Translations under genes and position numbers: made by a program
DNA from: Komagataeibacter rhaeticus
Lineage (GTDB): Bacteria > Pseudomonadota > Alphaproteobacteria > Acetobacterales > Acetobacteraceae
Reading direction: 5' to 3'
Length of the DNA stretch: 64,000 bases
Assembly: GCF_003207855.1 (NCBI RefSeq)
Contig: NZ_NKTZ01000002.1
Coordinates: 62,001-126,000, forward strand
Notes under the pieces: generated by a model
What the model was told of the DNA's origin: nothing
Seen by the model: the letters and a program-made list of their open reading frames with translations, nothing else
The model's database searches: none
In this document: in pieces, positions 19,600 through 30,075 of the stretch
How positions within the stretch are numbered: position 1 is the first letter of the stretch
Layout: each line of letters starts with the position of its first letter

Positions 19600-20369
19600 G
19601 CCGCCTCCGACAGGAACTGGGCATAGCCCTGCGCTTCAAGCTGCCTGGCCAGTTCCGGGCCACCGCTGTGGATGATGCGGCCCTTCGCCATGACATGGAT
19701 ACGGTCGGGCACGATATAGTCCAGCAGGCGCTGGTGATGGGTGATGACCAGGGCCGAGAAATCAGGTGAGCGCAGGGAATTGACCCCTTCGGCCACGATG
19801 CGCAGGGCATCGATGTCCAGCCCGCTATCCGTCTCGTCCAGAATGGCGAAGGACGGCTGGAGCATGCGCATCTGCAGCACTTCGTTGCGCTTCTTCTCAC
19901 CCCCCGAGAAGCCGACATTCACATTGCGCTTGAGCATCTCGTCCGACATGGACAGGTGCTTGGTCTCCTTGCGCACGGCTTTCAGGAAGGCCACGGCGTC
20001 CAGTTCATCCATCCCGCGCGCGCGGCGCACGGCATTGACGGCGGTGCGCAGGAAATTGGCGTTGTTCACGCCCGGCAGTTCAACCGGGGCCTGAAACGCA
20101 AGGAACAGGCCAAGGGCCGCGCGCTCTTCGGGTTCCAGAGCCAGCAGGTCCTGCCCCTTGAAGGTGGCGGACCCGCCGGTCACCTCATAATCCTCCCGCC
20201 CGGCCAGCACGTAGGACAGGGTGGACTTGCCCGAGCCGTTCGGCCCCATGATGGCATGGACCTCGCCTGCCGGAATTTCCAGGTCAACGCCGCGCAGGAT
20301 TTCCTTGGGCGTCCCCTCGTCCGAGATGCGGGCGCACAGGCCGTTGATGCTTACGAATTGCTTGCTCAC
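19596..20369 (-). CDS. sufC: Fe-S assembly ATPase SufC
   Basis: ABC-type ATPase that drives conformational change of the SufBD scaffold. It has Walker A GPNGSGKST, the SufC-type signature GFSGGEKKRNEVLQM and Walker B FAILDETDSGLDIDAL. There is no membrane partner, as expected for SufC. The GTG at 20369 has AGGGA nine bases before it and is preferred; a TTG three codons upstream would have its ribosome site too close. About 257 residues. Confidence 0.95.
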   Translation of the reverse strand: MSKQFVSINGLCARISDEGTPKEILRGVDLEIPAGEVHAIMGPNGSGKSTLSYVLAGREDYEVTGGSATFKGQDLLALEPEERAALGLFLAFQAPVELPGVNNANFLRTAVNAVRRARGMDELDAVAFLKAVRKETKHLSMSDEMLKRNVNVGFSGGEKKRNEVLQMRMLQPSFAILDETDSGLDIDALRIVAEGVNSLRSPDFSALVITHHQRLLDYIVPDRIHVMAKGRIIHSGGPELARQLEAQGYAQFLSEAA

Positions 20370-20384
20370 GTTTTTCAATCCCTG

Positions 20385-21875
20385 TTAGCCCACGCTGCCT
20401 TCTAGGCTGATCTGCAGAAGCTTCTGGGCTTCCACCGCGAATTCCATCGGCAGTTCCTTGAGAACGTCCTTGCAGAATCCGTTCACGATCAGCCCCACCG
20501 CGTCTTCTTCGGACAGGCCGCGCTGGCGGCAGTAGAACAGCTGGTCTTCCGATATCTTGGAGGTCGTCGCCTCATGCTCCACACGCGCGGACATGTTGCG
20601 GCTTTCGATATAGGGCACGGTATGCGCCCCGCAGCGATCCCCGATCAGCAGGCTGTCACACTGGGTGAAGTTGCGCGCGCCCGATGCCCTGGGCATCATC
20701 CGCACCAGGCCACGATACGTGCTGTCGGACTGGCCCGCGCTGATGGTCTTGGCGATGATGGTCGAGCGCGTGTTGCGCCCGATATGGATCATCTTGGTAC
20801 CGGTATCGGCCTGCTGGTGGTTGTTGGTCACGGCAACGGAGTAGAACTCCCCAACCGCCCCCTCGCCCTGCAGGATGCAGGACGGGTATTTCCACGTAAT
20901 GGCGGAGCCGGTTTCCACCTGCGTCCATGAAATCTTGGATCGTGCGCCCCGGCACGCCCCGCGCTTGGTCACGAAATTATAGATGCCGCCGCGGCCGTTC
21001 TCGTCACCGGGGTACCAGTTCTGCACGGTGGAATACTTGATCGACGCATCTTCCATCGCCACCAGTTCCACCACGGCGGCATGCAGCTGGTTCTCGTCGC
21101 GCATCGGTGCCGTGCAGCCTTCAAGGTAGGAAACGGACGCCCCGTCCTCCACCACGATCAGCGTGCGTTCGAACTGCCCGGTATTGCGCGCATTGATGCG
21201 GAAATAGGTGGACAGTTCCATCGGGCAGCGCACGCCTTTGGGCACAAACACGAAGGAACCGTCGGTAAACACGGCGGCATTCAGCGCGGCGTAGAAGTTG
21301 TCGGTAACCGGCACCACGCTGCCCAGGTATTTGCGCACCAGTTCGGGATGTTCCTGCACCGCTTCGGAAATGGGGCAGAAGATCACGCCGGCTTCCTGCA
21401 ATGTCTTGCGGAAGGTGGTGGCGACGGAAACACTGTCGAACACCGCATCCACCGCGACCGGCGGCCGGGCTTCCTGGCCCTCGGGCACTTCCACACCGGC
21501 CAGCATGGCCTGTTCGTGCAGCGGGATACCCAGCTTTTCGTAGGTGCGCAGCAGTTCGGGGTCGACTTCATCCAGCGATTTGGGGCCGGGCTTCTTACGC
21601 GGTGCCGCGTAGTAATGCACATCCTGATAGTCGATGGGCGGGTAACTGACCTTCGCCCATGTCGGCTCGCGCATTTCCAGCCATGAACGATAGGCCTTGA
21701 GCCGCCATTCCAGCATCCATTCCGGCTCGTTCTTACGCGCCGAAATCAGGCGAATCGTCTCTTCATTCAGGCCCTTGGGGGCGATATCCATCTCGATATC
21801 GGTCTCGAACCCCCATTTATAGGTGTTCTGGCCCAGGGTTTCGACCGTCTTGCGGGTCTCGGCTACTGCCGGCAT
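20385..21875 (-). CDS. sufB: Fe-S cluster scaffold subunit SufB
   Basis: Main scaffold subunit on which the [4Fe-4S] cluster is built with SufC and SufD. The 496-residue protein shows the conserved SufB regions GYKWGF-like ([15 protein letters not shown]), [39 protein letters not shown] and the C-terminal [30 protein letters not shown] precedes the start. It is the first structural gene of the SUF operon, about 20 bases after the regulator frame. Confidence 0.97.
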   Translation of the reverse strand: MPAVAETRKTVETLGQNTYKWGFETDIEMDIAPKGLNEETIRLISARKNEPEWMLEWRLKAYRSWLEMREPTWAKVSYPPIDYQDVHYYAAPRKKPGPKSLDEVDPELLRTYEKLGIPLHEQAMLAGVEVPEGQEARPPVAVDAVFDSVSVATTFRKTLQEAGVIFCPISEAVQEHPELVRKYLGSVVPVTDNFYAALNAAVFTDGSFVFVPKGVRCPMELSTYFRINARNTGQFERTLIVVEDGASVSYLEGCTAPMRDENQLHAAVVELVAMEDASIKYSTVQNWYPGDENGRGGIYNFVTKRGACRGARSKISWTQVETGSAITWKYPSCILQGEGAVGEFYSVAVTNNHQQADTGTKMIHIGRNTRSTIIAKTISAGQSDSTYRGLVRMMPRASGARNFTQCDSLLIGDRCGAHTVPYIESRNMSARVEHEATTSKISEDQLFYCRQRGLSEEDAVGLIVNGFCKDVLKELPMEFAVEAQKLLQISLEGSVG

Positions 21876-21895
21876 GTGTCTCTCCTCCCCTGAAT

Positions 21896-22358
21896 TCAGG
21901 CCGTGGCCACGGGGCCACCGGGCGCGGACGGGACACGCAGCCCCCCCAGCCGGTCACCGACGGTATGATTCTTCATGTCGGACAGCATGATGACCGACAG
22001 GGCATTGCGGATGGCGGTGTTGACCAGATCCCACTCCCCACCCAGCCCGCAGGTGGAACGGGCATCACAGTCGCCCCCGTCCACGCAGGTGGTGAGCGAA
22101 ATCGGGCCGTCAATCGCCTCGATCACGGCGGCGATCGATATTTCCTCCAGCGGGTGGGCCAGCCGGTAGCCGCCGCGCGCGCCGCGCTGGGAGGTCACGA
22201 TTCCCTGGGTGGCCAGTATCTTGAGCACCTTTGCCACGGTCGGCTCGGGAATTCCCGTCGAACGCGACAGGACAGGCGAGGTCGTGACCTTCTTCCTTCT
22301 GCCCCAGCCGGACCAGCGCCACGACGGCATAATCGGTCAGTTTCGACAGTTTCAGCAT
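21896..22358 (-). pseudogene. Rrf2-family regulator of the SUF operon, frameshifted
   Basis: The ATG at 22358 follows GGGAGAG and opens MLKLSKLTDYAVVALVRLGQ, the usual N-terminus of SUF-linked Rrf2 regulators. That frame then turns to unrelated sequence. The rest of the protein resumes in another frame near 22290: VTTSPVLSRSTGIPEPTVAK, then SQRGARGGYRLAHP and the cysteine cluster region TTCVDGGDCDARSTC. The shift lies within 22287-22300, in the minus-strand run AAGGAAGAAGG; removing one base would restore a protein of about 154 residues. Cause could be a sequencing or assembly error, a true mutation, or less likely programmed slippage. It would normally repress or sense Fe-S status for sufBCDSUTA. 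Confidence 0.8.
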
Positions 22359-22480
22359 TACGCTCTCCCGTACATCCGGCCCGGCATTTCTAATTGGACC
22401 GAAACAGTACTGTTTCCTGAAGTTTCAGATGGGCTACCAGCAGCGCGCCGTCAAGTCCAATCGTGCCACACAAAATAGTC

Positions 22481-23776
22481 CTACCCGATCCCGGTTCCGA
22501 ATATCAGCTGCAATAACATGGAAAGCCCACATCCGGCCAGAAAGCCCACCAGCGTGCCATTCAGCCGGATATACTGCAGATCCTTGCCCACGCGCAGCTC
22601 CAGCCGGTCGCTCAGGCTGGCCGCGTCCCATCCGTTGACCACCGAGTAAATAAACCGCGACATCCGGTCGCGCAGGAAGGGCAGGCTGCCCATCACCATG
22701 CCGCGCGCGCCATCTTCCACCCGCCTGCGCATGGTGGGGTCGTGATACATCTGCTCCGACAGGCGCTGCAGCGCGTCGCGCACCAGGGTGGCAACCCAGC
22801 TGGCCTCGCCCCTGCGGGTATCCTCCTCGATCAGGCGGCGCAGGCGATGCCAGACATCGCTGCTCCAGCCGCGCACGCTGTCATGGGTCAGCACGCCCTT
22901 CACGGCATCGGTAATCTCGCCCCGGCGCACGGGGTCCTGCTCGATCCGGTCGATCTCGGAACGGACCCAGGTGGTGAAGCCCTCACGCAGTTCTGAATTC
23001 TGCGGGTCGATGCGGTCCAGTTCCTGCCCCGCGGCCAGCAGCACCTTGGTGGCGATCGAACCGCCAATGGCCCACCCCAGCACGCGCCCGCCCTGTTCGC
23101 GCACCCGGTCCTCGATCATGGCGCGCAGGGCCGGCTCCTTGGCCTTGATGCCTTCCTTCAGGCGGGAAAGCAGGAAGGACAGCACTTCCTGATGGCAGTC
23201 GCCCTCCACCATCGCGCGCAGGCTGCGGGTCACGATGGGGGCGATCTCCTCCCCGCCCAGCAGGGTGGGCAGCATGCCGGCAATGGCGGAACTGGCCCGC
23301 CCGTCCTCCAGCCGGTCCAGCACATGCGGCACGGAACCCAGCACGGCGCGGTTGACCATATCCGCCGTTTCCGGTTCCTGCAGAATGTTCCCGATAAGCG
23401 AAGGCAGGTCGATGCGGCTGAAGGCGGCCTCGACCTCCTTTTCGGTAAATACGTTGTTGGAGACAAAGCGCCCCAGGGCCTGCGCCAGGCGCTCTTTCTG
23501 CGCGGGCAGGATGGCGGTGTGCGGAATCGGCAGGCCCATCGGCCTGCGGAACAGCGCGGTCACGGCAAACCAGTCGGCCAGTCCCCCCACAACCCCCGCC
23601 TTGGTGCCCGAACGCAGGATCTCAAGCCACGGCCGGTCCGCCAGCCACCCCATCTGGGGCAGGGCGTAGCCTGCAACCGTAAGGCCCGCCATGGCCGCGA
23701 GCAGCCCCGTTGCGGACCGCTTGTAGCGCAGCAGTACGCGCCGCGCGTCCTGGTCCGTCTGTGGAATACCGTTCAT
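22481..23776 (-). CDS. DUF445 family membrane-anchored protein
   Basis: A 431-residue protein of the DUF445/YjiN-like family. Hydrophobic segments lie near residues 25-45 and 55-85 (the second containing GTKAGVVGGLADWFAVTALFRRP, the family hallmark) and at the extreme C-terminus (GFLAGCGLSMLLQLIFG). The middle is a long helical soluble region rich in Arg and Glu. The function of the family is not established. The start at 23776 has AGGGA upstream. It is divergent from ppc and downstream of the SUF block, but nothing links it to either. Confidence 0.85.
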   Translation of the reverse strand: MNGIPQTDQDARRVLLRYKRSATGLLAAMAGLTVAGYALPQMGWLADRPWLEILRSGTKAGVVGGLADWFAVTALFRRPMGLPIPHTAILPAQKERLAQALGRFVSNNVFTEKEVEAAFSRIDLPSLIGNILQEPETADMVNRAVLGSVPHVLDRLEDGRASSAIAGMLPTLLGGEEIAPIVTRSLRAMVEGDCHQEVLSFLLSRLKEGIKAKEPALRAMIEDRVREQGGRVLGWAIGGSIATKVLLAAGQELDRIDPQNSELREGFTTWVRSEIDRIEQDPVRRGEITDAVKGVLTHDSVRGWSSDVWHRLRRLIEEDTRRGEASWVATLVRDALQRLSEQMYHDPTMRRRVEDGARGMVMGSLPFLRDRMSRFIYSVVNGWDAASLSDRLELRVGKDLQYIRLNGTLVGFLAGCGLSMLLQLIFGTGIG

Positions 23777-23927
23777 GAAGTCCCTGATACCATTGTCTCC
23801 GCGCCAGCCCAAGCAACACTCGGTGCGTCATGCCAAATAGGTGTGAAATATGTGGGAACACATTGCGGGCGGCCCCCGAACATGGGATTTGAAAAAACAT
23901 GACGACCTTCCATGACAGGACAACACG

Positions 23928-26729
23928 ATGACCGAAGCCGCTGCCCGGAATGTGTCCGCCCTTCTGCAACAGGCCAGCCGGCTGGTGGCCAGCCATGACG
24001 AGACCGCATCCGGCAGTCCCGTCATGGCGCTGGCCCGCCATATCGGGCGGCAGATGGCGGCGGGCACCCTGCCCATGGACCAGGTGGAGGAAATCGTGCG
24101 CCTGCTGCGCGACCGGGCCTTTGCCGGCCGCGCGCACCACATCGCCACCTATCTTGACGGCCCTGACGAGCAGGCGGTGACCGCGCGCATGCACGCCGTG
24201 GCCCGGCGCATCGTCCAGCCCGACCCCGATGACAGCCCCGTGCCCATCGCGCGCTTCCGCGCCGCCATCGAACGCAGCCGCTTCGCCGCCGTGTTCACCG
24301 CCCATCCCACCTTCGCGCTGGCCAACCCGGTGTACGAAGCGCTGGCCGAACTCGCCTCCACCAATCCCGCCGCGCCGCCCGCCCATGTTCCCTCCTTCCT
24401 CACCCATCGCCGCGTGGGGCCGCCCACGCTGGATGAGGAGTTCACCCTGGCCACCCAGGCCATCATGCGCGGGCGCACGGCGCTGGACCGGCTGAACGCC
24501 ATTCTTTTGTCCGAGGCCCGGACCCACTGGCCCCAGCTCTGGTCCACGCTGGTGCCGCGCCCCATCATCATGACCAGCTGGGTCGGGTACGATACCGATG
24601 GCCGCACCGATATCGGCTGGTGGGACACGCTGCGCCTGCGCCTGCGCATGAAGCAGCTCCAGCTTGGCCGCCTGCACGACCAGATTAAGGATACCCCTGT
24701 CGCCAACGACCTGCTGACGCGCGTCAGCGCCGCGCTGGACGCGGTTGGCGCCCAGATCACCGCCTGCCCCACCGGGCCGGAACCGGAAGCCATCTCCCGC
24801 TTTGCCGATGTGCTGATCAACCGCAGCACGGAAGCCCTGACCAGCAGCAACGACCTGGCCGCCACCTTCAGCGAGGCGATCGACGCCGCCTCCCCCGAGG
24901 ATAAAATGACCCTCGCCGTGGCGCGCGCGGGTTTCATGGCGCACGGGCTGTCGGCCGCCCACACGCATACCCGCCTGAATGCCACGCAGCTGCACAACAT
25001 CGCCCGCCAGCGGCTGGGCATTACCGACAGCCCGGACATCCCCGCCCAGCGCCGCGCGCTGATCAGCCGGATGAACGAGGCACTGGAAAACGTCACCCCG
25101 GTCGAGATCGACTTCGGCTCGCTGCTGATGGAACAGGCCAGCGCCGGGCGGCTTATGATGACCGTGCGCCAGATCCTGCGCCATATCGACCGCACCAGCC
25201 CCATCCGCTTCCTGATTGCCGAGACCGAGACCGGCTACACCCTGCTGACCGCGCTGTGGCTGGCGCGGCTGTACGGGGTGGAGGAGATGATCGAGATCTC
25301 GCCCCTGTTCGAGACACAGGAGGCGCTAGAAAATGGCGAGCAGATCATCGAGGAAGCCCTGCGCTCCCCCCACTGGCGCGCCTACCTGCAGCGCACGCGC
25401 AAGCTCAGCCTGCAGTTCGGCTTTTCCGACTCCGGGCGCTATGTCGGGCAGCTGGCCGCGACCTACCTGATCGAACGGCTGCGCATCAAGGTATGCGACC
25501 TGCTGCGCAAGTGGGATCTTGCCTTTGTCGAGGTGATCCTGTTCGACACGCATGGCGAGAGCATTGGCCGTGGCGCCCATCCGTGGCGGCTGGCGGACCG
25601 CTTTGACTACCTCTCCCCGCCCCATGCCCGCGCCCGCTACGCCCGCGCCGGAATCCAGATGCGTGAGGAAACCGCGTTCCAGGGCGGGGACGGCTATCTC
25701 CTGTTCGGTACCCAGCCCCTTGCGGACGCCACGGTCAGCATCATTGCCGAACATGCCTTCGCCGCCACACCGCTGGACCGTGACCCGGTATATGACGAAC
25801 CGGATTTCTCGGCCGATTTCTTCTCCACCATCGCCAATGGCATGACCGGCCTGGTGGAAGACCCGGGCTATGCTGCGCTACTGGGTGCGTTCGGTCCTTC
25901 GCTGATCGACAAGACCGGCTCGCGTCCTTCCGCCCGGCAGAGCGATGCCTCGTCTACCGTTACGCGCATAAAGCACCCCAGCCAGCTGCGCGCCATTCCC
26001 AACAATGCCATCCTGCAGCAGCTGGCATGGTGCGCCAACACGTTGCAGGGGCTGGGCACGGCGGCGGCCCGCCACCCCGAAACATTCGAGAAATACCTGG
26101 CCGAAAGCCCGCGTTTCCGCCGTGCCATGGATTTTGCGGCGCATGCCCTGGCCCATTCCGACCATGGGGTGCTGCGCGGCGTGATCCGCCTGCTGGACCC
26201 CGACCTGTGGCTGGAACGCGCCACCACGCAAAGCGACCCTGCACGGCAGGAAGCGTGCCTGACCCTTATGCACGGGCTGGAAAACCTGGATTTCTGGGCC
26301 AGCACGCAGGCCATGTTCCGCCGCATCCAGTCCGACCACCTGGCCCTGCGCCGGGCCTGGCCCGACGCGCCACGCATGCAGCCCGATGAACTGCTGCTGC
26401 ATGCCATCCGCATCGCGCTGATCGAACAGATCTGGCTGCATTCCACCAAGGTGCCCTATTTCTCCCCCCGCCATGCCTTCTCACGCGATATGCTGACACT
26501 GAAGGTGCTGTGCCTGGAAGTGCCGGGCGTGCTGGGCGAGCTTGAACAGATCTTCCCCTACCGCGCGGATAGCGGCTTCGACCTTGATTTCCACGAACCG
26601 CACGGACCAAGGCAGGAAGGCACCTATCGCCGCGAATATACCGAGATATTCGAACCCATGCAGCGCCTGTTCCAGATGGTGCGCGAGATCAGCACGGGGG
26701 TCATGCACCATGTCGGTGCCTTTGGCTGA
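23928..26729 (+). CDS. ppc: Phosphoenolpyruvate carboxylase, divergent type
   Basis: A 933-residue protein of PEPC length that should convert PEP and bicarbonate to oxaloacetate for anaplerosis. Family landmarks are present but altered: VFTAHPTFAL at 122-131 (His126 kept, the usual Glu after HPT is Phe); GFSDSGRYVG near 497 instead of the usual GYSDSNKDGG; HGESIGRGAHP near 542 instead of HGRGGSVGRGGGP; GSRPSARQ near 664 and LRAIPNN near 687 close to canonical. The C-terminus ends STGVMHHVGAFG rather than in RNTG. It may be a lineage-specific active PEPC or a relative with changed kinetics or allostery. The ATG has AGGA upstream. Confidence 0.82.
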   Translation: MTEAAARNVSALLQQASRLVASHDETASGSPVMALARHIGRQMAAGTLPMDQVEEIVRLLRDRAFAGRAHHIATYLDGPDEQAVTARMHAVARRIVQPDPDDSPVPIARFRAAIERSRFAAVFTAHPTFALANPVYEALAELASTNPAAPPAHVPSFLTHRRVGPPTLDEEFTLATQAIMRGRTALDRLNAILLSEARTHWPQLWSTLVPRPIIMTSWVGYDTDGRTDIGWWDTLRLRLRMKQLQLGRLHDQIKDTPVANDLLTRVSAALDAVGAQITACPTGPEPEAISRFADVLINRSTEALTSSNDLAATFSEAIDAASPEDKMTLAVARAGFMAHGLSAAHTHTRLNATQLHNIARQRLGITDSPDIPAQRRALISRMNEALENVTPVEIDFGSLLMEQASAGRLMMTVRQILRHIDRTSPIRFLIAETETGYTLLTALWLARLYGVEEMIEISPLFETQEALENGEQIIEEALRSPHWRAYLQRTRKLSLQFGFSDSGRYVGQLAATYLIERLRIKVCDLLRKWDLAFVEVILFDTHGESIGRGAHPWRLADRFDYLSPPHARARYARAGIQMREETAFQGGDGYLLFGTQPLADATVSIIAEHAFAATPLDRDPVYDEPDFSADFFSTIANGMTGLVEDPGYAALLGAFGPSLIDKTGSRPSARQSDASSTVTRIKHPSQLRAIPNNAILQQLAWCANTLQGLGTAAARHPETFEKYLAESPRFRRAMDFAAHALAHSDHGVLRGVIRLLDPDLWLERATTQSDPARQEACLTLMHGLENLDFWASTQAMFRRIQSDHLALRRAWPDAPRMQPDELLLHAIRIALIEQIWLHSTKVPYFSPRHAFSRDMLTLKVLCLEVPGVLGELEQIFPYRADSGFDLDFHEPHGPRQEGTYRREYTEIFEPMQRLFQMVREISTGVMHHVGAFG

Positions 26730-27585
26730 ACCGGCGGCAAAGGCGGCCCGCAACGGGTGGAAGGTCAGCGAACCGCCGCCGCCCCATGACGTGCCCCTGC
26801 CCCAGTCCGACACCATAAGGCGGGTGGTGGCGAACAATCCTGGCCCCATGACCGGCAATGGCACCAATAGCTGGCTGGTCGAACACCCCGGTGGCTGCGT
26901 GGTGATCGATCCCGGCAGCAATGACCCCGCCCATCTGGATGCGCTGGCAGCCGCCGCCGGCAGCCAGCCCGTTACCCACATCATCCTGACCCACACCCAT
27001 CATGACCATCTTGATGGCGCCCGCCCGCTGGGGGCGCGGCTGGGTGTTCCGGTCTGTGGTTTTCATGCCAGCGCCGAGCCGGAATTCACGCCGGATATCG
27101 GCCTGCGTGATGGCGACAGGATTGCCGGCCTGCGCGTGCTGTACACGCCCGGCCATGCCAGTGACCATATCTGCCTTGAAACGCCCGATGGCATCATCCT
27201 GACCGGCGACCATGTGATGGGCTGGTCCACCACCATGATCCCGCCGGCCCCGTACGGCTCGGTCCGGCAGTTCCTGCATAGCATGGCCCTGCTGCGCGAG
27301 CGCCATGCCCGCCTGCTGCTGCCCGCCCACGGGCCAGCCATAACGCGGGTGGAAGAATGCATCGACGGTCTTGTGGCCCACCGTCAGGCGCGTGAGGAAA
27401 GCATCCTTGCCCTGATGCCCGCCAGTCCGCGCACGCTCGATGAAATCGTGGACGGCATGTACCACAACCTGCGCCCCGGCCTGCGCCGGGCGGCCCTGCT
27501 CAACCTGCAGGCCCATCTGGAAAAACTGGTGGAGGACGCAAAGGTCACGCGGCAGGGAGACCTGTGGATGAAAACCATTCCCTGA
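26710..27585 (+). CDS. Metallo-beta-lactamase-fold hydrolase (LACTB2-like)
   Basis: A 291-residue zinc hydrolase. The metal site is THTHHDHLDGA with further ligands in YTPGHASDH, LTGDHVMG and LLPAHGP. The C-terminal winged-helix-like tail (SPRTLDEIVDGMYHNLRPGL...LNLQAHLEKLVEDAKV) is typical of LACTB2/GLX2-like proteins, some of which are ribonucleases. Substrate is unknown. The ATG at 26710 lies inside the end of ppc and has GGGGG upstream, so translation is coupled to ppc; an open upstream extension shadows ppc in another frame. Confidence 0.88.
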   Translation: MSVPLAEPAAKAARNGWKVSEPPPPHDVPLPQSDTIRRVVANNPGPMTGNGTNSWLVEHPGGCVVIDPGSNDPAHLDALAAAAGSQPVTHIILTHTHHDHLDGARPLGARLGVPVCGFHASAEPEFTPDIGLRDGDRIAGLRVLYTPGHASDHICLETPDGIILTGDHVMGWSTTMIPPAPYGSVRQFLHSMALLRERHARLLLPAHGPAITRVEECIDGLVAHRQAREESILALMPASPRTLDEIVDGMYHNLRPGLRRAALLNLQAHLEKLVEDAKVTRQGDLWMKTIP

Positions 27586-27594
27586 ACCGCCAAA

Positions 27595-27674
27595 AAAAGG
27601 TTTTGGGTGCCCCCACTTTTCAGAAAAGCAGCGTTTCTCGAAGCTTTCTGGAAAAAGCCTCACCAAAAACTTTT
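27595..27674 (+). repeat. Dispersed palindromic element, copy B
   Basis: About 80 bp, same orientation as copy A. The left end AAAAGGTTTTGGGTG mirrors the right end CACCAAAAACTTTT. Internal segments CCACTTTTCAGAAAAGCAGCG and GAAGCTTTCTGGAAAAAGCC correspond to the two hairpins in copy A with scattered substitutions, some compensating within the stem. It lies between the convergent hydrolase gene and fusA, just before a separate GC-rich terminator. Confidence 0.8.
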
Positions 27675-27721
27675 ATTCCCTTTTCATCAAAACGCTGCGC
27701 GGGCCGTCCTGCCGGCAGCAT

Positions 27722-27757
27722 AAAAAAACCGGCCCCCTTGCAGGGGCCGGTCTTTTT
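27722..27757. terminator. Bidirectional intrinsic terminator of fusA
   Basis: ACCGGCCCC (27728-27736) pairs perfectly with GGGGCCGGT (27743-27751). Seven A residues lie on the left and a T-run on the right, so U-tracts follow the stem on either strand. It ends fusA on the minus strand and can end the hydrolase transcript on the plus strand. Confidence 0.9.
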
Positions 27758-27781
27758 TCAGGTGTTCCCGTTGGGGACAGA

Positions 27782-29869
27782 TCAGGCGGACTGCGCCATG
27801 ATCTCTTCCGCAACATTGCGGGGCACCGGGTCGTAGTGGTGGAACTGCATCGTGAAGGATGCACGGCCCTTGGTCATGGAACGCAGGTGCGAAATGTAGC
27901 CGAACATTTCCTTCAGCGGCACCATCGCACGGACCATGACGGTGGACCCGGCCGTTTCCTGGCTCTGGATCATGCCACGACGGCGGTTGAGGTCACCCAC
28001 CACGTCACCCACGTGATCGTTGGGCGTGGTCACTTCCACGTCCATGATCGGCTCGAGGATGACCGGACCGGCCTTCTTCATGCCTTCACGGAAGCAGGCC
28101 TTGGCCGCGATTTCGAACGCCAGCGCCGAGGAGTCGACATCATGGTACTTGCCGTCCAGCAGCGTGAACTTGAAGTCCACCGTGGGGAAGCCAGCCAGCA
28201 CGCCGGTGGAAGCCTGGGCCTGGATGCCCTTGTCCACGGCCGGGATGTATTCCTTCGGCACGGTGCCGCCCACGACCTTGTTCTCGAAGGTGATGCCTTC
28301 GTTCCGCTCGACCGGCGCGAACTCGATCTTCACTTCCGCGAACTGGCCCGACCCACCGGACTGCTTCTTGTGGGTGTAGGTCTCGGTATGTGCCTGGGTG
28401 ATCGTCTCACGATAGGCCACCTGCGGCGCACCGATATTCGCATCCACGCCATATTCGCGGCGCAGGCGGTCGATGATGATGTCGAGATGCAGCTCGCCCA
28501 TGCCGGACAGGATGGTCTGGCCGGTTTCCTGATCGGTCTTCAGGCGCAGGGACGGATCTTCACCGGACAGCTTCTGCAGCGCCAGCGTCATCTTTTCCAC
28601 GCCGTCCTTCGTCTTCGGCTCGACCGAGATGTCGATGACGGGGATCGGGAAGGTCATGCGCTCCAGCACCACCGGGTCAGCCGGGTCGGCCAGCGTGTCA
28701 CCCGTCTGGGTGTCCTTCAGGCCAACGAAGGCCGCGATGTCACCGGCGTGGACTTCCTTGAGTTCCTCACGCTTGTCAGCGTGCATCTGGAAGATGCGGC
28801 CGATACGCTCCTTGTGGCCCTTCGTGGTGTTCAGCACGGTGTCACCGGTGCGCAGCACGCCACGATACACGCGCACGAAGGTCAGCGTGCCGTATTTGTC
28901 GTTGATGATCTTGAAGGCGAGGCCCGCAAACTTGCCATCCGGGTCAACCGGGATGATCGGCAGCTTGTTCTCGTCCACTTCCTCGTCTTCCGGCGGGGCG
29001 ATGCGGATGCCTTCCACGTCGTCCGGCGCGGGCAGGAAGTCGATCACGGCATCAAGCAGGGGCTGCACGCCCTTGTTCTTGAACGCGGTGCCGCACAGGA
29101 CCGGGCGGAAGTCACCGGCGATGGTGCCCTTCTTGATGCAGCGCTTGAGCGTTGCAACGTCCACGTCGCCCTTCTCGAAGTATTCTTCCATCGCCGCGTC
29201 ATCAACGGACAGGGCGGTGTCCAGCAGGTTCTGGCGCGCTTCGGCGGCCTTTTCCTTCAGGTCGGCGGGAATTTCCTCGTAGTGGAACTTGGCACCCAGC
29301 TCGCCACCTTCCCAGATGATCGCGCGCATCTCGACCAGGTCGACCACACCGACGAAGTTCTCTTCCGCGCCGATGGGCAGCTGCAGCGGGATCGCCACGA
29401 TATCCAGCTTCTCCTTCAGCGTGTCGAACGCGTAGTAGAAGTTGGCGCCGGTACGGTCCAGCTTGTTGATGAAGATGATGCGCGGCACGTTGTAGCGGTC
29501 AGCCAGACGCCAGTTGGTCTCGGACTGGGGCTGCACGCCGGCAACGCCTTCGATGATGAAGATCGCGCCATCAAGCACGCGCAGCGAGCGGTTGACTTCG
29601 ATGTTGAAGTCGATGTGGCCCGGGGTGTCGATGATGTTGATGCGGTGGCCTTCCCACTCACACGTCACGGCGGCGGACGTGATGGTGATGCCACGCTCAC
29701 GTTCCTGCGCCATGTAATCGGTGGTGGTGTTGCCCTCGTGCACCTCACCGATCTTGTGGGACACGCCGGTGTAATACAGGATACGCTCGGTGGTGGTGGT
29801 CTTGCCGGCATCGATGTGCGCGGTGATACCGATATTGCGAATCAGGGAAAGATCAGACTTGGTGGACAC
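27782..29869 (-). CDS. fusA: Elongation factor G
   Basis: Translational GTPase that catalyses ribosome translocation (695 residues). The G1 motif is [15 protein letters not shown], followed by DTPGHIDF and NKLDRTGA, then domains II-V with the standard [15 protein letters not shown] region. The GTG at 29869 (then [13 protein letters not shown]) has a perfect GGAGG seven bases upstream, so it is the start, not the upstream in-frame ATG. Unusually for many bacteria it is not beside rpsL, rpsG or tuf here; rpmB lies upstream in the same direction. Confidence 0.97.
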   Translation of the reverse strand: MSTKSDLSLIRNIGITAHIDAGKTTTTERILYYTGVSHKIGEVHEGNTTTDYMAQERERGITITSAAVTCEWEGHRINIIDTPGHIDFNIEVNRSLRVLDGAIFIIEGVAGVQPQSETNWRLADRYNVPRIIFINKLDRTGANFYYAFDTLKEKLDIVAIPLQLPIGAEENFVGVVDLVEMRAIIWEGGELGAKFHYEEIPADLKEKAAEARQNLLDTALSVDDAAMEEYFEKGDVDVATLKRCIKKGTIAGDFRPVLCGTAFKNKGVQPLLDAVIDFLPAPDDVEGIRIAPPEDEEVDENKLPIIPVDPDGKFAGLAFKIINDKYGTLTFVRVYRGVLRTGDTVLNTTKGHKERIGRIFQMHADKREELKEVHAGDIAAFVGLKDTQTGDTLADPADPVVLERMTFPIPVIDISVEPKTKDGVEKMTLALQKLSGEDPSLRLKTDQETGQTILSGMGELHLDIIIDRLRREYGVDANIGAPQVAYRETITQAHTETYTHKKQSGGSGQFAEVKIEFAPVERNEGITFENKVVGGTVPKEYIPAVDKGIQAQASTGVLAGFPTVDFKFTLLDGKYHDVDSSALAFEIAAKACFREGMKKAGPVILEPIMDVEVTTPNDHVGDVVGDLNRRRGMIQSQETAGSTVMVRAMVPLKEMFGYISHLRSMTKGRASFTMQFHHYDPVPRNVAEEIMAQSA

Positions 29870-30075
29870 GGGAGAACCTCCACAAGACAACACGGGCGCG
29901 AAGGGGAACCGCTCCCTTTCGCGCCTGCCGGAACCGTAAGCTGCTCCCGCCCTCAGTCTCTTTCAACCTGGACGACGCAGACCGGCACAGCGGAACAATG
30001 CGCCAGACTTCAGTCGGGCTTTGACAGCACCGGGCCGCCCGCCGCCCTTGCGGGTGGCGGGGACCACGCGGCATG

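Noticed and set aside
22359-22480. Considered as the Fe-S regulator operator region
   Set aside because: It contains A/T-rich stretches and short imperfect repeats, but I could not identify a convincing Rrf2/IscR-type palindrome by eye.
29930-30075. GC-rich inverted sequence downstream of rpmB, considered as a terminator
   Set aside because: No T-tract and several competing pairings; not supported well enough to list.
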